Assembly: GCA_045540335.1 (NCBI GenBank)
Contig: JAZQHC010000008.1
Span: forward strand, 3,644 to 67,643
Source: RGIG7213 sp045540335
GTDB taxonomy: Bacteria > Bacillota > Clostridia > Oscillospirales > CAG-272
Reading direction: 5' to 3'
Length of the DNA: 64,000 bases
Numbering within the stretch: position 1 is the stretch's first letter; every line of letters starts with the position of its first letter. Below, piece by piece: positions 24,880 to 34,026 of this stretch. The position numbers were made by a program, and so were the translations under genes. The notes beneath the pieces are model-generated. The model had not been told where the DNA came from. It worked only from the letters and a program-made list of their open reading frames with translations, and made no database searches.

Positions 24880-25283
24880 CTGATAAAGAATTGATGCTTG
24901 CCGCATTGCAAGCACGGCAAAAATCATATTCGCCGTATTCCAATTTCAAAGTAGGCGCGGCGCTTTTGACAAAGGGCGGCGAAATATATACCGGATGCAA
25001 TATAGAAAACGCCGCATATACGCCTACAAACTGTGCCGAGAGAACTGCCGTTTTCAAGGCAGTCAGTGAGGGAAAAACAGAATTTGATTCAATAGCTATC
25101 GTGGGCGGAAAGGGCGATACCTTAAACGATATTTGCGCGCCATGCGGTGTTTGCCGCCAAGTTTTGGCAGAATTTTGCACGGGCGATTTCAGAATCGTCA
25201 TGGGTGCGCCTGACAACATAACCGTCTGCACGTTAGACGAGCTTTTACCATACTCTTTCGGTAAAAGCAACCTTGAACAGTAA
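24876..25283 (+). CDS. cdd: Cytidine deaminase
   Basis: A 135-aa zinc enzyme that converts (deoxy)cytidine to (deoxy)uridine. Seen: GCNIENAAYTPTNCAERTAV with the zinc Cys and catalytic Glu, and PCGVCRQVLAEF with the other two Cys. Length is typical of the homotetrameric type. It is coupled to deoB by overlap and feeds pdp. Confidence 0.95.
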   Translation: MTDKELMLAALQARQKSYSPYSNFKVGAALLTKGGEIYTGCNIENAAYTPTNCAERTAVFKAVSEGKTEFDSIAIVGGKGDTLNDICAPCGVCRQVLAEFCTGDFRIVMGAPDNITVCTLDELLPYSFGKSNLEQ

Positions 25284-25298
25284 AGGAGGACAGCGCTT

Positions 25299-26600
25299 AT
25301 GCGTATGTTTGATATTATTCGTAAAAAAAGGGATGGCGGCACGCTTACCGATAAGGAGATATCTTGGTTTATAGACAACTACGTTGCGGGAAATATACCT
25401 GATTATCAGGCTTCTGCGCTGTGTATGGCAATATATTTTCAAGGTATGACGGTAGAAGAAACTGCCGCACTTACATTTGCTGTTCGTGATTCGGGCGAGA
25501 AGCTTAACTTTTCAGGCATAAACGGTCTTAGGGTGGATAAGCACTCTACGGGCGGTGTTGGTGATAAAACAAGCCTTGTTATTGCCCCCATCGTTGCCAC
25601 TTTAGGTGTTAAGGTTGCCAAAATGAGCGGCAGAGGGCTTGGACACACGGGCGGCACGATAGACAAGCTGGAAGCAATCCCGGGATTCAGAACGGATATT
25701 CCGATAGACGAATTTGAAAAAATAGTTAACGAAGTGGGAATAGCAATAGTAGGACAAAATGCAACGCTTGCGCCCGCAGACAAGCTGCTTTACGGCTTGC
25801 GTGACGTTACAGCAACGATAGACAGCTTGCCCCTTATTGTTTCAAGTATAATGGGCAAAAAGCTTGCCGCAAACGATGACTGCATAGTTTTAGATGTAAA
25901 AACCGGTAGCGGTGCTTTTATGAAAACACCCGAAGCAAGCCGCGAGCTTGCAGAGCAAATGGTTAAGATCGGTAAGCTTGCGGGCAAAAAAATGTGCGCA
26001 CTTATTACCGATATGGATACACCGCTTGGCTTCGGCATAGGAAATTCTATTGAAGTAACGGAAGCAATCGAGACACTGAAAGGAAAAGGCCCGAAGGATC
26101 TTACCGATCTTTGTATTGAATTAGCTGCAAGAATGCTGAATCTTGCAGAAAAAGGTACGATTGAAGAATGTAGAGCAAATGTAATACGTGTTATAGAAAA
26201 CGGCGAAGCACTTGCAACGTTTGCAAAGATGGTTAAGGCACAAGGCGGCGACGAGGAGTGGATACTTAATTCCGATAAAATTCCGAAGGCGCATTACAGC
26301 ATGCCTATTAAGTCAGAGCAAGCAGGATACATAACCGCTATTGACACAGAAGGATACGGAATCGCCAGCCTGCTTTTAGGCGCCGGCAGAAATACAAAGG
26401 AAGACGTTATTGTAAGCACTGCGGGAATTATTCTTTCTAAAAAATACGGTGACTATGTTGAAAAAGGTGATACCCTTGCTACGCTTTATGCAGAAGACGA
26501 AGCGCTTTTCGAACAGGCTAAAGCACGTTATTTGCAGGCCACCACAATAGGAAGTGAAAAGCCAAAACAAGTCCCCTTAATACTTGATATAGTTGAATAA
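25299..26600 (+). CDS. pdp: Pyrimidine-nucleoside phosphorylase
   Basis: A 433-aa phosphorylase for uridine, thymidine or deoxyuridine. Seen: the signature SGRGLGHTGGTIDKLEAIPG, phosphate loop KHSTGGVGDKTSL, and KTGSGAFM. Length and motifs fit the Bacillus Pdp group; deoA is the alternative name. AAAGGAGG is well placed before the ATG. Last gene of the operon, before two consecutive terminators. Confidence 0.94.
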   Translation: MRMFDIIRKKRDGGTLTDKEISWFIDNYVAGNIPDYQASALCMAIYFQGMTVEETAALTFAVRDSGEKLNFSGINGLRVDKHSTGGVGDKTSLVIAPIVATLGVKVAKMSGRGLGHTGGTIDKLEAIPGFRTDIPIDEFEKIVNEVGIAIVGQNATLAPADKLLYGLRDVTATIDSLPLIVSSIMGKKLAANDDCIVLDVKTGSGAFMKTPEASRELAEQMVKIGKLAGKKMCALITDMDTPLGFGIGNSIEVTEAIETLKGKGPKDLTDLCIELAARMLNLAEKGTIEECRANVIRVIENGEALATFAKMVKAQGGDEEWILNSDKIPKAHYSMPIKSEQAGYITAIDTEGYGIASLLLGAGRNTKEDVIVSTAGIILSKKYGDYVEKGDTLATLYAEDEALFEQAKARYLQATTIGSEKPKQVPLILDIVE

Positions 26601-26605
26601 AATTT

Positions 26606-26635
26606 TAAAAATGCCGCCAATTCGACGGTATTTTT
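26606..26635 (+). terminator. Terminator of the deo operon
   Basis: AAAAATGCCG and CGGTATTTTT form a stem with one wobble pair, continuing into TTTTTAATT. Confidence 0.7.
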
Positions 26636-26641
26636 AATTAA

Positions 26642-26675
26642 AAAAAAGATTCCGTTTCGAAACGGAATCTTTTTT
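26642..26675. terminator. Bidirectional terminator
   Basis: AAAAAAGATTCCGTTT (26642-26657) and its perfect complement (26660-26675) with a 2-nt centre. It serves the convergent pdp and PqqD-like genes. Confidence 0.85.
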
Positions 26676-26698
26676 ATCTGTTTTTATAAAGAAAGATA

Positions 26699-27049
26699 TT
26701 AGGATTTCCAATTTATAAATCCGTAGCTTTTAAGTATTTCAAAATACTTTGCAAGCCTTTCGTACAACGGATCGGCTTTTTCGGCAAACTGCGCTTTAAC
26801 ATCATCCCCTATGGAAAGTATGTTTTTTTCTCCGTCGATCTGTTGCCATACAAAGCTTCCAAACTCGTCCAGATGAACGTAACTTACCTTGGGCTTTTTG
26901 AAAAGCTTCTGCGCTATCCTATTAAAAACACCTTTATTTTCAATATTGATCGTTACAATTCCCTTTTCATCTTTATCCCATGTAAAGTTTTCTGCAACGT
27001 TGGGAATCTTTTCAAGATAATTTTCTTGCTTTTGCTGCTTTTTTTTCAT
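26699..27049 (-). CDS. PqqD-like small protein coupled to an OPT transporter
   Basis: A 116-aa soluble protein. Its core (FTWDKDEKGIVTINIENKG, then VSYVHLDEFGSFVWQQIDGE, then YERLAKYFEILKSYGFI) follows the PqqD/RiPP-recognition winged-helix pattern with LDE-G-s-x-VW. PqqD-like domains normally bind leader peptides for radical-SAM or other modifying enzymes. No such enzyme or precursor is here. The start overlaps the stop of the OPT gene (TAATG at 27049), so the two are translationally coupled. A peptide-binding accessory to the transporter is an inference. Confidence 0.6.
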   Translation of the reverse strand: MKKKQQKQENYLEKIPNVAENFTWDKDEKGIVTINIENKGVFNRIAQKLFKKPKVSYVHLDEFGSFVWQQIDGEKNILSIGDDVKAQFAEKADPLYERLAKYFEILKSYGFINWKS

Positions 27050-28962
27050 TATTTTTTACTGCGTTTTTTAAACAATGAGAACTTAAGAACGATAAGTATC
27101 AAAACAGCGAATACGCCAAGACTTAATACGTTACCAACAGGCGTTGAAACGTTGATATAGCCCGAAAGGTTTATCGCCTTATCTAAACCGAATATAGCAA
27201 ATACGGCAAGTAATACGCCGACAAGACCTTCACCTGCAATCATACCCGAGCAGAAAAGCACACCGTCGTTAATAATAGCAGTTTTTTCTTCTTTGGGCTT
27301 CTTCATTTTGTCAAGCGCAAGACGGATCAATCCACCAACCATTATGCACGCATTAAGATGAACGGGCAAATAAACGCCTATTGCAAACGGCAATACGGGA
27401 ATACCAACAACCTCTACCGCTATACCTATAAACACGCCTACGATAACAAGACCCCATGGCAGATTGCCTTCCATAACGCCCTCTACGATCATTTTCATAA
27501 GCGTAGCCTGAGGTGCTGCAAGTTCATCAGTGCCGAAGCCCCATGCGGCATCAAGCAAGTAAAGCGTACCACCAATAGCAAGGGCAGAAGCAAGAACACC
27601 GATTATTTCCGCTATTTGTTGTTTTTTAGGTGTAGCACCCAAAAGATAGCCTGTTTTAAGGTCTTGCGATGTATCGCCGGATATAGCCGCTACGATACAA
27701 ATGATAGAACCGATAGCAATAGCACTTTGCATGCCTGTTGCGCCTATTGTACCTGTATATTTAAGAACAAGTGTAGAAACAAGCAACGTTGCGATTGCCA
27801 TACCGGAAACGGGGTTGTTACTGCTTCCTACAAGGCCAACCATACGTGAAGATACTGTTGCGAAGAAGAATCCGAATACAACCACGATAACTGCCCCGAT
27901 AAGGCTAACGGGAATTGCAGGTACCAACCAAACAAGAAGTGTAAGTATAAGTATCGAAATAAGAACGATCTTCATGCTAAGGTCGCGTTCAGTGCGTTGC
28001 GTTCCGGAAGTAAATCCACTGTCTTTAACGCTTTTTACAGCACCTGTAAAAGTGCGGATAATAAGCGGAAGTGATTTAACCAAGCTGATAATACCGCCTG
28101 CAGCCAAAGCACCTGCGCCGATATAGCGTATATATGTGCCCCATATTGCACTTGCACCGCCGTCTGCAAACAACTCGTTTACCGTAACCGTGCCCGGGTA
28201 CATTATCGTATCACCGCCGAAAAGCACAATGATAGGTATAAGAACAAGCCAGCTAAACAAACCGCCTGCAAACATATACGAAGATATTCTCGGGCCGCAA
28301 ATGTACCCAACGCTCATAACCGCGGGGTATATCTGCGTTCCGATAGCACCTGCGAAGCCTTTAACAGCGAACGTGATTTCGCCGGCAACAAGCTTCAAGC
28401 CATCAATTATAAACTTAAAAACTGCCGCAATACCCATGCCTGCAAAAACGGTGGATGCATTTGCACCGCCGTTCTCACCTGCCAAAAGAACTTCTGCGCA
28501 TGCTGCCCCTTCCGGATAAGGAAGAACGCCGTGTTCTTTTACTATGAGAGCATTTCTTAACGGAACCATAAAGAATACGCCTAAAAGGCCACCAAGAATA
28601 GCAATCAATGTAATTTGCAATACGTCGGGCTTTTCCATAACACCGTCTTTTGCCCAAAGAAACAGCGCGGGAAGTGTAAATATTGCACCTGCGGCAACAG
28701 ATTCGCCTGCGGAGCCTGTCGTTTGCACGAAGTTACTTTCCAATATGGAGTTCTTACGCATCAATACACGTATAACCCCCATCGCAATAACTGCCGCAGG
28801 AATAGATGCAGAAACCGTCATACCTACACGCAAACCGAGATACGCATTTGCTGCGCCAAAGACGATTGAAAGCACTATACCCATAATAACAGATGTTACT
28901 GTCATTTCCGGTGTAATTTTATCTGCCGGAATATACGGCTTAAACTCTTTTTCGTTTTTCAT
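27049..28962 (-). CDS. OPT-family oligopeptide transporter
   Basis: A 637-aa protein with about 14-16 hydrophobic helices. Family blocks seen: TVTSVIMGIVLSIVFGAANAYLGLRVG at the N-terminus, TTGSAGESVAAGAIFTLPALF, and SGDTSQDLKTGYLLGATPKKQQ. OPT proteins are proton-coupled importers of peptides or metal chelates. It starts 15 bp after the GH78 gene, so a GH78-OPT-PqqD operon is likely. AAAGGGA precedes the ATG. Confidence 0.92.
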   Translation of the reverse strand: MKNEKEFKPYIPADKITPEMTVTSVIMGIVLSIVFGAANAYLGLRVGMTVSASIPAAVIAMGVIRVLMRKNSILESNFVQTTGSAGESVAAGAIFTLPALFLWAKDGVMEKPDVLQITLIAILGGLLGVFFMVPLRNALIVKEHGVLPYPEGAACAEVLLAGENGGANASTVFAGMGIAAVFKFIIDGLKLVAGEITFAVKGFAGAIGTQIYPAVMSVGYICGPRISSYMFAGGLFSWLVLIPIIVLFGGDTIMYPGTVTVNELFADGGASAIWGTYIRYIGAGALAAGGIISLVKSLPLIIRTFTGAVKSVKDSGFTSGTQRTERDLSMKIVLISILILTLLVWLVPAIPVSLIGAVIVVVFGFFFATVSSRMVGLVGSSNNPVSGMAIATLLVSTLVLKYTGTIGATGMQSAIAIGSIICIVAAISGDTSQDLKTGYLLGATPKKQQIAEIIGVLASALAIGGTLYLLDAAWGFGTDELAAPQATLMKMIVEGVMEGNLPWGLVIVGVFIGIAVEVVGIPVLPFAIGVYLPVHLNACIMVGGLIRLALDKMKKPKEEKTAIINDGVLFCSGMIAGEGLVGVLLAVFAIFGLDKAINLSGYINVSTPVGNVLSLGVFAVLILIVLKFSLFKKRSKK

Positions 28963-28977
28963 ATTTTTTCCCTTTGA

Positions 28978-31656
28978 TCATGCCTTGCAGGTAAAAGTAT
29001 ATTTACCGGAAGGAACTACAAAGCCTTTCTTATATTTAACAACCTTTGCATCTCCTTGCAAAGCTGACTTTTCTGTATTTAAAGCAATATATGCTTTTGT
29101 ATTAACGGGAACAGTAACCGTAAGGGTGTATCCCTCTTTCGTCTTTTGCCACGAAGATACTATCGTTCCGCTAATGCTTTCATACGTTACATTAACGTAT
29201 TCAAGTCGGTCTGTAAAGCAAGGTTTTATATAAAACTCTCTGAATCCGGGTTTAGCCGGTCTTATACCACCCATGTATGCGTACATCCATTCACTTACAG
29301 AACCAAGTGAATAGTGGTTAAACGAGTTCATTCCCGCATCGCCGAATCCGTTTTCTTTGGTGTATGAATTCCATCGTTCCCAAATGGTAGTTGCACCGTT
29401 TTTGATAGAATATCCCCAAGAAGGATACGTGTCATTTAAAAGCAGGCGGTATGCAATGTCGCTGTAACCGCAATCGCAAAGAATGGGCAAAAGATAAGAA
29501 ACACCGACAAATCCCGTAGAAAGGTGGTAATTCTTTCTTTCTATTGTACGCACAAGATGCTTTGCGGCACGCGCACGCTGACTGTCGGGGATAAGCTTCA
29601 TTTTAAGCGCAAGCAAGTAGCAGCATTGCGTATCGCCCTTTATCATGCCATCATCGTCCATATACTCGTCACGCCAAGCAGTACTTATTTTTTCGAACAT
29701 ACGCGCATAATATACTTTTTCGTAATCTTTACCCAAAATATCGGATATTTTATACATAAGGTATGCGTCGTATGCAAAATAAGCAGTGGAAAGCACGTCT
29801 TTGGGCGTATCGTCATCTATAGAAAGCCAATCACCGTAACCAAAGTCCGGGCGGATAAGATCGTTTGTTGTGCCAAGCAAACATTTAAAGTATCTTTCCA
29901 TAGAGTCGTAGTACTTATAAAGAATATCCTTATCGCCGTACATTGTATATACCGTATAAGGCATTATAAACATAACGTCGCCCCATGCGGCATTCGCATT
30001 GCCTACAAGATCGTTACCGACACCGTCACCCCATTTAACGTGAGGAACAACGTCTGTTACAGCGCCGTTGGGTTTTTGGGATTCAATAATATCCTCGCCA
30101 TATTTATCGTAAAAGCCGTAGCAATCCATGTTATAGCACGCCGTACGGCAGAAAACTTGTGCATCCCCCGTCCAGCCCATGCGCTCGTCACGTTGGGGGC
30201 AGTCGGTAGGAACACCGACGAAATTGCCCATTTGACCCCACAAAGCGTTTGAAAACAGCTTGTTTACCATTGCATTTGAGGTTTCTATGTAGCCTGTGCG
30301 CTCGCAGGCAGAGTATATTACGCAGCCTGTTATATCTTCGATGGCAGGTTGATAGGAAAGGCCTGAAATTTCAATATATCTGAAGCCGTGGAACGTAAAG
30401 TACGGGTGATATACCTCACCGTTTTCATCGCCCTTCATTACATACGTATCCGTCTGCAAAGCAGAACGAAGATTCGTTGTGTAAAGCGTACCGTCAAGGT
30501 TAAGCATTTCGCCGAAGCGCAACGTTATTTTGTCGCCGGAATTGCCTTTGAATTTAATTTCTGCAACGCCAACCATGTTTTGACCCATATCTACGATATA
30601 CAAGCCGTTTTTATCAACCGAAATGTCTATCGGGCTGATAGTTTTCATTACGCGCGTTTGCGGGCCGACAGCAGCCTTCAATCTGTTACCGCTTGTTCTC
30701 GGCGGAAAAACACCGATTATATTATTCCATTGTGAATCGTCATATCCGCAATCGCACCAGCCGTCTTTTTCGCATCTTGCATCGTAATACTCGCCTGTTT
30801 GGTTATCCGTGTACAGAATAGCACCCGTGCTTCCCTTCCAGTTATCATCAGTTACGATAACGTCTTGCGAGCCGTCTTCATAACAAATCGTAAGATTCAT
30901 CATAAAGCCGAGAGGAGCATCGCCGTACTGTTTTCTGCCTACTATTGCAATATTACCCGAAAACCATCCGTCGCCAACGATAGCGCCAATTACGTTTTCA
31001 CCCTGCTTGATAGCATCGGTAAGATCGTAATACTGATACTGCAAGCTTTTTGTATAATCCGTCCATTCGGGGGCAAGAACGTAATTTTCATCCTTTTTGC
31101 CGTTTACGTAAAGCTCGTAAACACCGTATGCAGTACCATATGCTTTTGCTGAAACAACGGGTTTATTTACCGTAAATGAACGGCGAAAATATGGGCAAGC
31201 ATAGCCAATTTTATCTTTTTCGGGGCAATCAAGCTTTGGAGTTGCTTCTACGGGAATACCTATAAAACCGCACTTCCATTCAGAGGGAAGCAAGATACCC
31301 GTAGTAAACATGCCTATGGGGCTTTTCAATTTAGTCTTAGAGTTTTTTGAGCCTACAATAGCAAAAAATCTAAAATAATACGTGGTTTTAGACTGAAGCT
31401 CTTCCCCGTCGTATTTAATATCAATTATATCACTATCGTAAACAACGCCCGTATCCCACACGTCGCCATCTTGCGCAAGAAGCTTTTCTTTAGACGAGGA
31501 AACAATAAGCTTCCAACATTTCACCTTTGCACCATATTCTTCCCCTTCGATAGCGAAGGAAAAAGTAGGCGTTTCATTATCAATACAAAATGGCCTGTTT
31601 TTATATGCCGCTTCGTCGCAAAGCATATGTTCGCACATAATTTTGCTGATTTTCAT
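28978..31656 (-). CDS. GH78 alpha-L-rhamnosidase
   Basis: An 892-aa GH78 enzyme: N-terminal beta domains (about 1-330), an (alpha/alpha)6 catalytic barrel (about 450-800) and a C-terminal beta domain. The catalytic motif TDCPQRDERMGWTGDAQVF is complete, with the acidic residues expected of the family. There is no signal peptide, so it acts in the cytoplasm on imported rhamnosides. AGGAG precedes ATG 31656. A clear sigma-A promoter could not be assigned. Confidence 0.92.
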   Translation of the reverse strand: MKISKIMCEHMLCDEAAYKNRPFCIDNETPTFSFAIEGEEYGAKVKCWKLIVSSSKEKLLAQDGDVWDTGVVYDSDIIDIKYDGEELQSKTTYYFRFFAIVGSKNSKTKLKSPIGMFTTGILLPSEWKCGFIGIPVEATPKLDCPEKDKIGYACPYFRRSFTVNKPVVSAKAYGTAYGVYELYVNGKKDENYVLAPEWTDYTKSLQYQYYDLTDAIKQGENVIGAIVGDGWFSGNIAIVGRKQYGDAPLGFMMNLTICYEDGSQDVIVTDDNWKGSTGAILYTDNQTGEYYDARCEKDGWCDCGYDDSQWNNIIGVFPPRTSGNRLKAAVGPQTRVMKTISPIDISVDKNGLYIVDMGQNMVGVAEIKFKGNSGDKITLRFGEMLNLDGTLYTTNLRSALQTDTYVMKGDENGEVYHPYFTFHGFRYIEISGLSYQPAIEDITGCVIYSACERTGYIETSNAMVNKLFSNALWGQMGNFVGVPTDCPQRDERMGWTGDAQVFCRTACYNMDCYGFYDKYGEDIIESQKPNGAVTDVVPHVKWGDGVGNDLVGNANAAWGDVMFIMPYTVYTMYGDKDILYKYYDSMERYFKCLLGTTNDLIRPDFGYGDWLSIDDDTPKDVLSTAYFAYDAYLMYKISDILGKDYEKVYYARMFEKISTAWRDEYMDDDGMIKGDTQCCYLLALKMKLIPDSQRARAAKHLVRTIERKNYHLSTGFVGVSYLLPILCDCGYSDIAYRLLLNDTYPSWGYSIKNGATTIWERWNSYTKENGFGDAGMNSFNHYSLGSVSEWMYAYMGGIRPAKPGFREFYIKPCFTDRLEYVNVTYESISGTIVSSWQKTKEGYTLTVTVPVNTKAYIALNTEKSALQGDAKVVKYKKGFVVPSGKYTFTCKA

Positions 31657-31779
31657 AATATAATTCTCCTACCAACGTTATCATTTGCCATACAAGCAAA
31701 ATTTCCTATTATGAAGAATACCATATAAATATTAAATAATATAAAACACAATGTTAATTACGCCAAAATACACAAAATA

Positions 31780-31808
31780 AGCCCCAAAAAACTTACGTTT
31801 TCGGGGCT
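31780..31808 (-). terminator. Terminator of upp
   Basis: AGCCCCAAAAA (31780-31790) and TTTTCGGGGCT (31798-31808) form an 11-bp stem with a wobble pair. On the minus strand TTATTTTG follows. Confidence 0.75.
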
Positions 31809-31831
31809 GTATTTGATTTTCTGTAAATAAT

Positions 31832-32461
31832 TTATTTAGTGCCGAATATTCTGTCGCCCGCATCGCCCAAGCCCGGAACGATATAAGCATTTTCATTAAG
31901 CTTTTCATCTATGCAACCAATATACAAATCTATATCCGGATGTGCTTTTGTTAAAGCTTCAACGCCTTCAGGCGCGGCAATCATACACATAAACTTTATA
32001 GTAGTGCAGCCCTTTGCCTTAACCAAGCTTACAGCCTCAACGGCGGAACCGCCCGTAGCAAGCATCGGATCGAGAATGAAAACAGAACGCTTGTCAACGC
32101 TTTCGGGAAGCTTGCAGTAATATCCGTGGGGCAAACGTGTAACTTCATCACGGTAAAGACCTATATGACCGACCTTAGCCGCCGGAACAAGACTTAAAAT
32201 ACCATCTACCATACCAAGGCCTGCCCTCAAAATAGGTACGATAGCAATTTTTTTGCCAGATATAGCAGGCGCCATTGTTTTGCAAATCGGCGTTTGAACC
32301 TCTACCGATTTAAGCGGAAGATCGCGGAATGCTTCGTATCCCATAAGCATTGCAATTTCTTTCGTAAGATTTCTGAATTCCATCGTTCCTGTATTTTTGT
32401 TACGAAGAATAGTTAATTTATGTTGAATAAGCGGATGGTCGCACACAAATATTTTGCCCAT
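31832..32461 (-). CDS. upp: Uracil phosphoribosyltransferase
   Basis: A 209-aa enzyme that makes UMP from uracil and PRPP. Seen: KLTILRNKNTGTMEFRNLTK at the N-terminus, PILRAGLGMVDG, the PRPP loop LDPMLATGGSA, and GDAGDRIFGTK at the end. ATG 32461 follows GAGGTG; starting six codons upstream would disrupt that. It uses the uracil that pdp releases from deoxyuridine and uridine, about 5 kb away. Confidence 0.95.
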   Translation of the reverse strand: MGKIFVCDHPLIQHKLTILRNKNTGTMEFRNLTKEIAMLMGYEAFRDLPLKSVEVQTPICKTMAPAISGKKIAIVPILRAGLGMVDGILSLVPAAKVGHIGLYRDEVTRLPHGYYCKLPESVDKRSVFILDPMLATGGSAVEAVSLVKAKGCTTIKFMCMIAAPEGVEALTKAHPDIDLYIGCIDEKLNENAYIVPGLGDAGDRIFGTK

Positions 32462-32498
32462 AATACACCTCAAAATCAAATCTTAAACTTCGAGAGTC

Positions 32499-32527
32499 AT
32501 TATACCACAAAGCTTTTGTTTTTTCAA
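32499..32527 (-). promoter_or_regulatory. Promoter of upp
   Basis: Minus strand: TTGAAA (32527-32522), 17-bp spacer, TATAAT (32504-32499). Confidence 0.75.
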
Positions 32528-32648
32528 GTAGAAATACGATAAAATTAGATTTTATGATACTTTTCACCATTCCGTGCATTAAAATACCGAAAAAGTGAAA
32601 TAATAAGCAAAACTAATTATATCAAGGCGAAAATCAGGAGAAACAAAA

Positions 32649-33323
32649 ATGACGGTGATGTTTTTTCGATCTTTTATAACATATATTCTTCTTTTGCTTG
32701 TTTTGCGCCTTATGGGAAAAAGGCAAGTAGGTGAATTACAGCCTTCAGAGCTGGTTACAACGCTTTTACTTTCCGAAATTGCATCACAACCGATTACAGA
32801 CGACAATATTCCTTTAGTTTACGGAATAGTGCCCGCTGTCGTCGTATTATCGTTCGAAGTGATATTATCATTTCTTATTACCAAAAGCGAAAAAATGAAA
32901 AGAATAATGACAGGAAACGTAAGTATTCTGATCGACAAGGGAAACTTAAACGTAAAGGAAATGCGTAATGCACGCATTTCCTTAGAAGAGCTTGCCTCTG
33001 AATTACGTTTAAAAAATGTTACCGACATATCTGACGTTCAATACGCTATTCTTGAAAAAAACGGCAAGCTATCCGTCGTTTTAAAATCGCAAAAGCAAGC
33101 ATTGACACCAAGCGATATTAAAATCGAAACCGCAGAAAAAGGAATATCACACGCCCTTATAGTTGACGGCAAAATAAATTTCGAAAACATAAAAACATCC
33201 GGTAAAAGTAAAGATTTTATCGAATGTCAGCTTGCAAAACGAAATATAAACACAGTAGAAGAGGTCATGCTTTTTACATGCGACGATGCAGAAAACATAA
33301 CCGTTATAAAGAAAGAGGAATAA
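32649..33323 (+). CDS. DUF421/YetF-type membrane protein
   Basis: A 224-aa protein: three N-terminal helices (MTVMFFRSFITYILLLLVLR onwards), then two cytosolic YetF repeats. The family signature LMGKRQVGELQPSELVTTLLLSEIASQP is present. These proteins are widespread in spore-formers; function is not firmly known. The next gene starts directly after its stop and encodes the usual DUF4363 partner. Confidence 0.88.
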   Translation: MTVMFFRSFITYILLLLVLRLMGKRQVGELQPSELVTTLLLSEIASQPITDDNIPLVYGIVPAVVVLSFEVILSFLITKSEKMKRIMTGNVSILIDKGNLNVKEMRNARISLEELASELRLKNVTDISDVQYAILEKNGKLSVVLKSQKQALTPSDIKIETAEKGISHALIVDGKINFENIKTSGKSKDFIECQLAKRNINTVEEVMLFTCDDAENITVIKKEE

Positions 33324-33686
33324 ATGAAATCTGTAATTATCTCTGCCGTTTTGTTATTAACAGTGTGTATCGGCATAACGGTATCATCTGTATATACGAT
33401 AAAAGTAACCGATGATCTTGTAAATCTAACAAAAAATATTTCCCCCGAAAACTTCAGACAAGAAGATATTGAAAATATAAAATACGCTTGGGAAAAATCG
33501 CACGAAATATTTGTATGCTTGTATGATTACCGCGAAATAGAAAATATAGAAATATCGCTTATAAGACTGGAAAACTCTCTTTTAGGGAAAGATGCAACGC
33601 AAATTTTGATGAATAAAGAAGAATTTATACATTCGGTTGAAAGATTGGGCGAAATTTGTTCCGTAACATTCATGAACATAATATGA
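33324..33686 (+). CDS. DUF4363-family protein
   Basis: A 120-aa protein with one N-terminal hydrophobic segment (signal anchor) and a helical extracytoplasmic part containing WEKSHEIFVCLYDYREIENIEI, typical of DUF4363. It begins immediately after the DUF421 stop. These two families commonly occur side by side in Firmicutes. Confidence 0.8.
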   Translation: MKSVIISAVLLLTVCIGITVSSVYTIKVTDDLVNLTKNISPENFRQEDIENIKYAWEKSHEIFVCLYDYREIENIEISLIRLENSLLGKDATQILMNKEEFIHSVERLGEICSVTFMNII

Positions 33687-33724
33687 ACTAACAATGTTTT
33701 TTTGTAAATAAACTTCTATAAGGG

Positions 33725-33753
33725 TTGACAAAAGTGATTTTTGGTGGTAAAAT
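33725..33753 (+). promoter_or_regulatory. Promoter of the small lipoprotein gene
   Basis: TTGACA 33725-33730, 17-bp spacer, TAAAAT 33748-33753. A GTGGTT/AACCAC hairpin lies in the short leader before a TAGGAGG site. Confidence 0.75.
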
Positions 33754-33805
33754 CGGGCAAACGTGTGGTTCAAACCACCAATACTTATTAGGAGGATTTA
33801 GTCTG

Positions 33806-34018
33806 ATGAAGAAGTTTGTTGTTCTTATGCTTGCTGCAACACTCGCACTTTCTTTCGCTTCTTGCGGTGGCGATGCTGCTGATACAACAGCTGCAGGCAC
33901 AGATGCTGCTACAGCTGCTGGTACAGCTGCTGCTACAGATGCTGCTACAGCTGCTGCTACAGATGCAGCTACAGATGCTGCTACAGATGCAGCTACTGTT
34001 GCTGATTCTGCTGAATAA
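33806..34018 (+). CDS. 70-aa Ala/Thr/Asp-rich lipoprotein
   Basis: MKKFVVLMLAATLALSFASC is a signal peptide ending in a lipobox. The remaining 50 residues are GG-D plus an Ala/Thr/Asp repeat (units like TDAATAA and TDAA) with no aromatic residue. It has a strong promoter, a TAGGAGG site eight bases before the ATG and a structured 3' region. It could be a real small abundant lipoprotein, or the signal peptide and linker of a solute-binding lipoprotein whose domain has been lost. The intact expression signals favour a functional gene. Confidence 0.65.
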   Translation: MKKFVVLMLAATLALSFASCGGDAADTTAAGTDAATAAGTAAATDAATAAATDAATDAATDAATVADSAE

Positions 34019-34026
34019 TTCGATTC

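Noticed and set aside
33765..33780. GTGGTT/AACCAC hairpin in the leader of the small lipoprotein as a riboswitch
   Set aside because: Only a 6-bp stem with a tiny loop; nothing resembling a ligand-binding fold.
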